Assembly: GCF_963678635.1 (NCBI RefSeq)
Contig: NC_087062.1
Span: 84,280,012 to 84,344,011 of the forward strand
DNA length: 64,000 nucleotides
Origin: Symsagittifera roscoffensis
Taxonomy: Eukaryota; Xenacoelomorpha; Acoela; Convolutidae
Reading direction: 5' to 3'
The notes under the pieces were generated by a model. The model searched no databases, was not told the origin of the DNA, and saw nothing but the letters and a program-made list of their open reading frames with translations. Below are positions 60,301-64,000 of the stretch, one piece after another (position 1 is the first letter of the stretch; each line of letters begins with the position of its first letter). A program made the position numbers and the translations under genes.

Positions 60301-61919
60301 AAACAGGCAAACCAATTTCTTTACAATATTTTTGATCTAATCAATTTATCGGAACTTCAATAAACTTCCCATTTTTGATTTTGAAATACTTTCTCGGGTT
60401 TCGTTTGTTGGGTTTTTGCTTCAAGCCTCTGAGATTGAACTGCAATGCTTGCTCTGCAGGTTTTAGTTTAGGATATCTGTGAGCTGAAAGATGCTGCCGT
60501 ACCTAGTGCCTTTGCATTCCGTAAGAACTGGAACCGCAAAAAGGAGGGTTTGAATTGGAGGAGCAGTAAATGATTTCCTGTTTGTTTGTGAACATTATCA
60601 ATTTTTCCTATCTGTATTGCTTGATTTATTGGTTTTTCAATGTCTGGGGCTTTTGCAATACTGTTAACAAAATCATCATCTGTTTTTGAGTCAGATGGCT
60701 TCGTCTCTTTTACAACTATAATTGTTTTTTTTTACTGTCAAGAAGTCGCTGCTTTTCGTACATTTTCAAATTCGTGGCTCTAGCATCATTCTCAATCGTT
60801 AATGTTTTCACTAGCACATCAGCGTAGCTTTTCTCTTCGATAATGTTTCTAGACTAAAAAAACCGCATGTAAATTTCCTTTCGATGACTTGATCAACCGG
60901 GGCAATTGTTATGGTTTTGACAGGGTATGAATCTGAGCAGCAAACATGTCACTTCAATAAAATCGTCCTCTTCTCTATTTATCTTTTTTTTTTGCAGTTT
61001 TAGTGCCATTGGAAACAACTAGAGCCTCTCGCACACCAAGTTTTCTTTCCACCACAAGGAGTCAACCCAATGCCACCAGAAAACATGACAAGCTTTAAAG
61101 AATAAAACGTGTTTGTGTAAAAAAATGCCGCCTACTGTTAATTTAAACAGGAAAAAAAAGATTTCATCGATTTAGGGTCTGTTGAGTAGTTTGACAGTTT
61201 TTAACTGATAAGTCATTCCAGGAGACAAGAGCTACACAGTTTTAAAAAATATGTTCCGTCGAAACCTTACTTATCTATTTTATAAATTTATCACTACACT
61301 AAGGCTAACTCCCATTTTGATTTTTGACATCAGATGTTTTCATAAAAATCAAAAAACTTAACAGAATTGAGTTTTATTCACAATTTAATAAAATAGATAG
61401 CAAAACTTCTTTCAACAAACTCGACAGAGGGTTGAAAAACATAGAAACGTGAATCACGGCAATTAATTTATAAAAAACCAGGACAAAATCAAAGCAAAAA
61501 CTTCACTCAACCAAAGTAAAATTATGGAATTTTCATTTACGGCTGAGCTGCAAAAACAATGTCAGTTGAGCTGTTTATTGAGTATAATCACAAGAAAAAT
61601 AAAGAGTCTGGAAGTAAGACTGACTAAAAAAAACTTTTTTGTTTTGTTGTTTGAGTTTCATGCGTAAAAAAGGAACCGAAATATTACAAAAATTATAGCA
61701 AAAATCATATAGGGTTAGGTGCAAAAAGTTCAAAAACAATAAAAGAAAAAACTAAGCCTTCAGTAGTTGATTCACAGATTGGAAAACTACAAGCGAGATC
61801 TGTAAAGTTTGGATTAGACAAAAGATACTAAATATCAAATAACACTTCTTTTCAATAAGGTTATCAATTAGACTGTAAATTTTTTGAAAATTGTACAAAA
61901 AGAAGCAACCCGTTTTCAT
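60301..61919. other. No gene recognised
   Basis: The part nearest 60300-60560 may be decayed 5' coding sequence of the LINE remnant. The remainder is AT-rich with no motif seen. Confidence 0.4.
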
Positions 61920-63010
61920 GTTTAGGCGTAAGCAATTGATTATAGCGGATTATTATGATGGTTTTTTGACAAATATAATTGATTATAATTATCAAAAATA
62001 GGCGTTTAAAGTATTTATAATCGACTATAGTCGTGATATTTTCCAAGAGACTATAATCTATTATAATTGGTTTTAATCTCTTCTTTTAGTCAGAATTTTG
62101 TAACACCAAAAGTACAATTTAATTATATCTCATCGGTTATGATTTTTCTGTCAATAACAAAATCTCTAAAACCGAGATGTTCTGTCAGACATTGGTTCAT
62201 TTGAACACAAAGTTTCAACACGAAACAAAAATTTCATAGAAATTTCTTTCGTTTTAGTTGAAAGATTCCCGCGGTTTGTGAAAAATAAGTGTTCCAAGTA
62301 AATCAGAAACCAAAGCAATGTGCTGTTATTTTGGTGGTTAAAAAATTAAGATGTGCATCATGAAGCAGTTTGAATGAGAAATGAACAAATTAAAAAATTT
62401 TAAGTGTGAATTGATTTGAAAAATTTTAAAGTATTTTTTTTTCATTTTTTTCATACGCCAACGTCTACGAAAAGCCTAAAAAATAAGCAATTCGGATCCA
62501 AGGTCGGAGATAAAATGGGCAATCAAAAAAGGATTATAATCTACTATAATCGATTATAGTTGATTTTTTGAGCACAATATATGAATTAGAAACAGGGAAA
62601 ATATAATCAATGATAATCAATTATAATCGATTATGATTATATCAAAAAAAAATTTCTCATAGGCCAACGTCTAAGAAAAGCATAAAATATAAGCAATTCA
62701 AATGCAAGGTCGGAGACAAAATGGGAAATCAAAAAAAGGATTGTAATCGATTTAAATGGATTTTTTGTGCACAAAATGTGATTTAGAAACAGGGAAAAAA
62801 TTATCAATTATAATCTATTATAATCGATTATGATTGTATCGAAAAGTAGATTGGTCACTAATCGATTTTATATAGATTTGATTAAATTATACTATAATTG
62901 ATCATAATTGGATTTCAAAAAGAGAGATTACAATCAATTAATAATTGATTAAAATCAATTTTCTCAATTTTAGTAAGACTGCTACTAAAATCATAATATA
63001 ATCGATTATT
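61920..63010. repeat. AT-rich array of ATAATCGATTATAATC-type palindromic motifs
   Basis: More than a dozen variants of ATAATC.ATTATAATC occur, each partly self-complementary. Within the array a ~202-bp unit is present twice in tandem (about 62452-62650 and 62656-62850), sharing GGCCAACGTCTA-like starts, AAGCAATTC, CAAGGTCGGAGA.AAAATGGG and ATTAGAAACAGGGAAAA. Confidence 0.8.
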
Positions 63011-64000
63011 AACGTTTGGAACTGGATGTGGGAAACCTTTTAGATTTTGTTGTACATGTTTCTAAAGTAATTTTTTGACTTTTTCGTTGACGGGCATCCA
63101 TCATTAGTCTTTGTTTATCGTACTTCGAGTAATTATAATCAGCAATTTTGTCGTCGTTCTCTGATTTTAAATGATTTCAGTTACATAGTGCAAAAAAAAC
63201 ATAAAACGGTTTTCAAAAACTTTAAGGGTTTATTTGGACAAAGAAAAAACTTTCGGCTCAGACTATCCAAACTGCTCTCAAATGGGACTTGCGAAAAAGC
63301 ATGCAGCTTATGGCGATCACTGGAATCGGCGTTTTTAAAATTGTTTATTGATTGTAATTACCTTCTGAACTGTCCTCGAATAACTTACGAGTTTATTATG
63401 ATTGTTTGTACGTATCATTGATTCTTTTTGAGACTGACTGGCGCGCGTTTCTTTTCTATCTTGCTAACTGATGTTGGTTTTTTTTGTTCTTTGTTGGGCC
63501 AAAACTTTTCGTTTTTTATTAAATAAAAAAAAACATTTAAAAGCTCAAATTTGATTAGTTGAATACCTGTGAGATATAATCTGGATTTTTATTAAAAGAA
63601 GAACCTCGATTAACAATTTTGGCGCCGAATAAGAAGAAAAAACGCTTGATAGTCGAGCTACTTAAGAATTGTTGCAAAACGTTTTTGTTTGCTTTTAAGT
63701 GAAAACATTTGAATGAATGATTAGCTGTTTTGCGTACCGTCCCAGCAGACGCAATTTTTCATAATTTTCAGGGTTTCATTTGGAAGAGGGAGGGGGGCAG
63801 ATGGACAATGTGATTCTTTTAAGAAACATTCACGACAATTTTTTTTTTTCAAAATCCACCCTCCAATTATAAACAATTAAAGCCTAGTTGCGCACCTAAG
63901 TAATTAGCTAAGAAAATAGGCTTCCGTTCTACTCACTTAAGTTTTTTGTTCACTCTGTATTCGCCCGGGTGCATGCTTAAACTGAGGGAGGGTCTCTTTT
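63011..64000. other. No gene seen
   Basis: A 77-codon frame at 63188-63421 has no recognisable motif. The window ends in unique-looking AT-rich DNA. Confidence 0.45.

Overview
This is an AT-rich animal (metazoan) nuclear genome window. It shows GT-AG introns, tRNA-derived SINEs, LINEs, a Penelope-like fragment, hAT-type and Helentron-type repeats and tetranucleotide microsatellites. The repeats and the divergent gene sequences suggest an invertebrate. The phylum cannot be fixed from this sequence alone. Genes are sparse and most of the DNA is repeat-derived.

Layout: (1) 1-7 kb is a transposon graveyard: a hAT transposase split by one stop codon (minus strand), a decayed LINE reverse transcriptase, a second retroelement tail and a Penelope-like C-terminal fragment. 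(2) 9.67-16.93 kb holds a six-exon ABCG half-transporter gene (plus strand) whose exon phases all agree; its introns carry foldback repeats and a SINE. (3) 17-25.3 kb holds a two-exon gene for a small secreted protein (20.09-21.65 kb, minus), a near-perfect 456-bp palindrome, two hAT-type MITEs and several dispersed repeat families. (4) 25.6-27.5 kb is a Helentron/DINE-like element: tetranucleotide repeats, then ~160-bp tandem repeats, then a hairpin and CTAG end. (5) 28.57-28.99 kb is an intronless histone H3 variant. (6) 30.9-34.3 kb is a two-exon phosphoserine aminotransferase gene. Its second exon and about 5 kb of downstream DNA (6,051 bp in all) are tandemly duplicated at 38.97-48.91 kb. 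(7) The second copy is interrupted by a 3.76-kb LINE flanked by ~122-bp target-site duplications; the first copy preserves the empty site. (8) 49-64 kb is gene-poor: a FLYWCH-type exon, a heavily decayed LINE (about 58.0-60.3 kb, minus) and an AT-rich array built on ATAATCGATTATAATC.

The host genes (ABCG transporter, secreted protein, H3 variant, PSAT) have no obvious shared pathway. What links the window is structural: repeated transposon insertion and a very recent segmental duplication, which could be real or an assembly artefact from two haplotypes. The most notable signals are the LINE with an exceptionally long target-site duplication proven by a paralogous empty site, the H3 variant with altered Ser10 and Ser28, and the duplicated PSAT catalytic exon.
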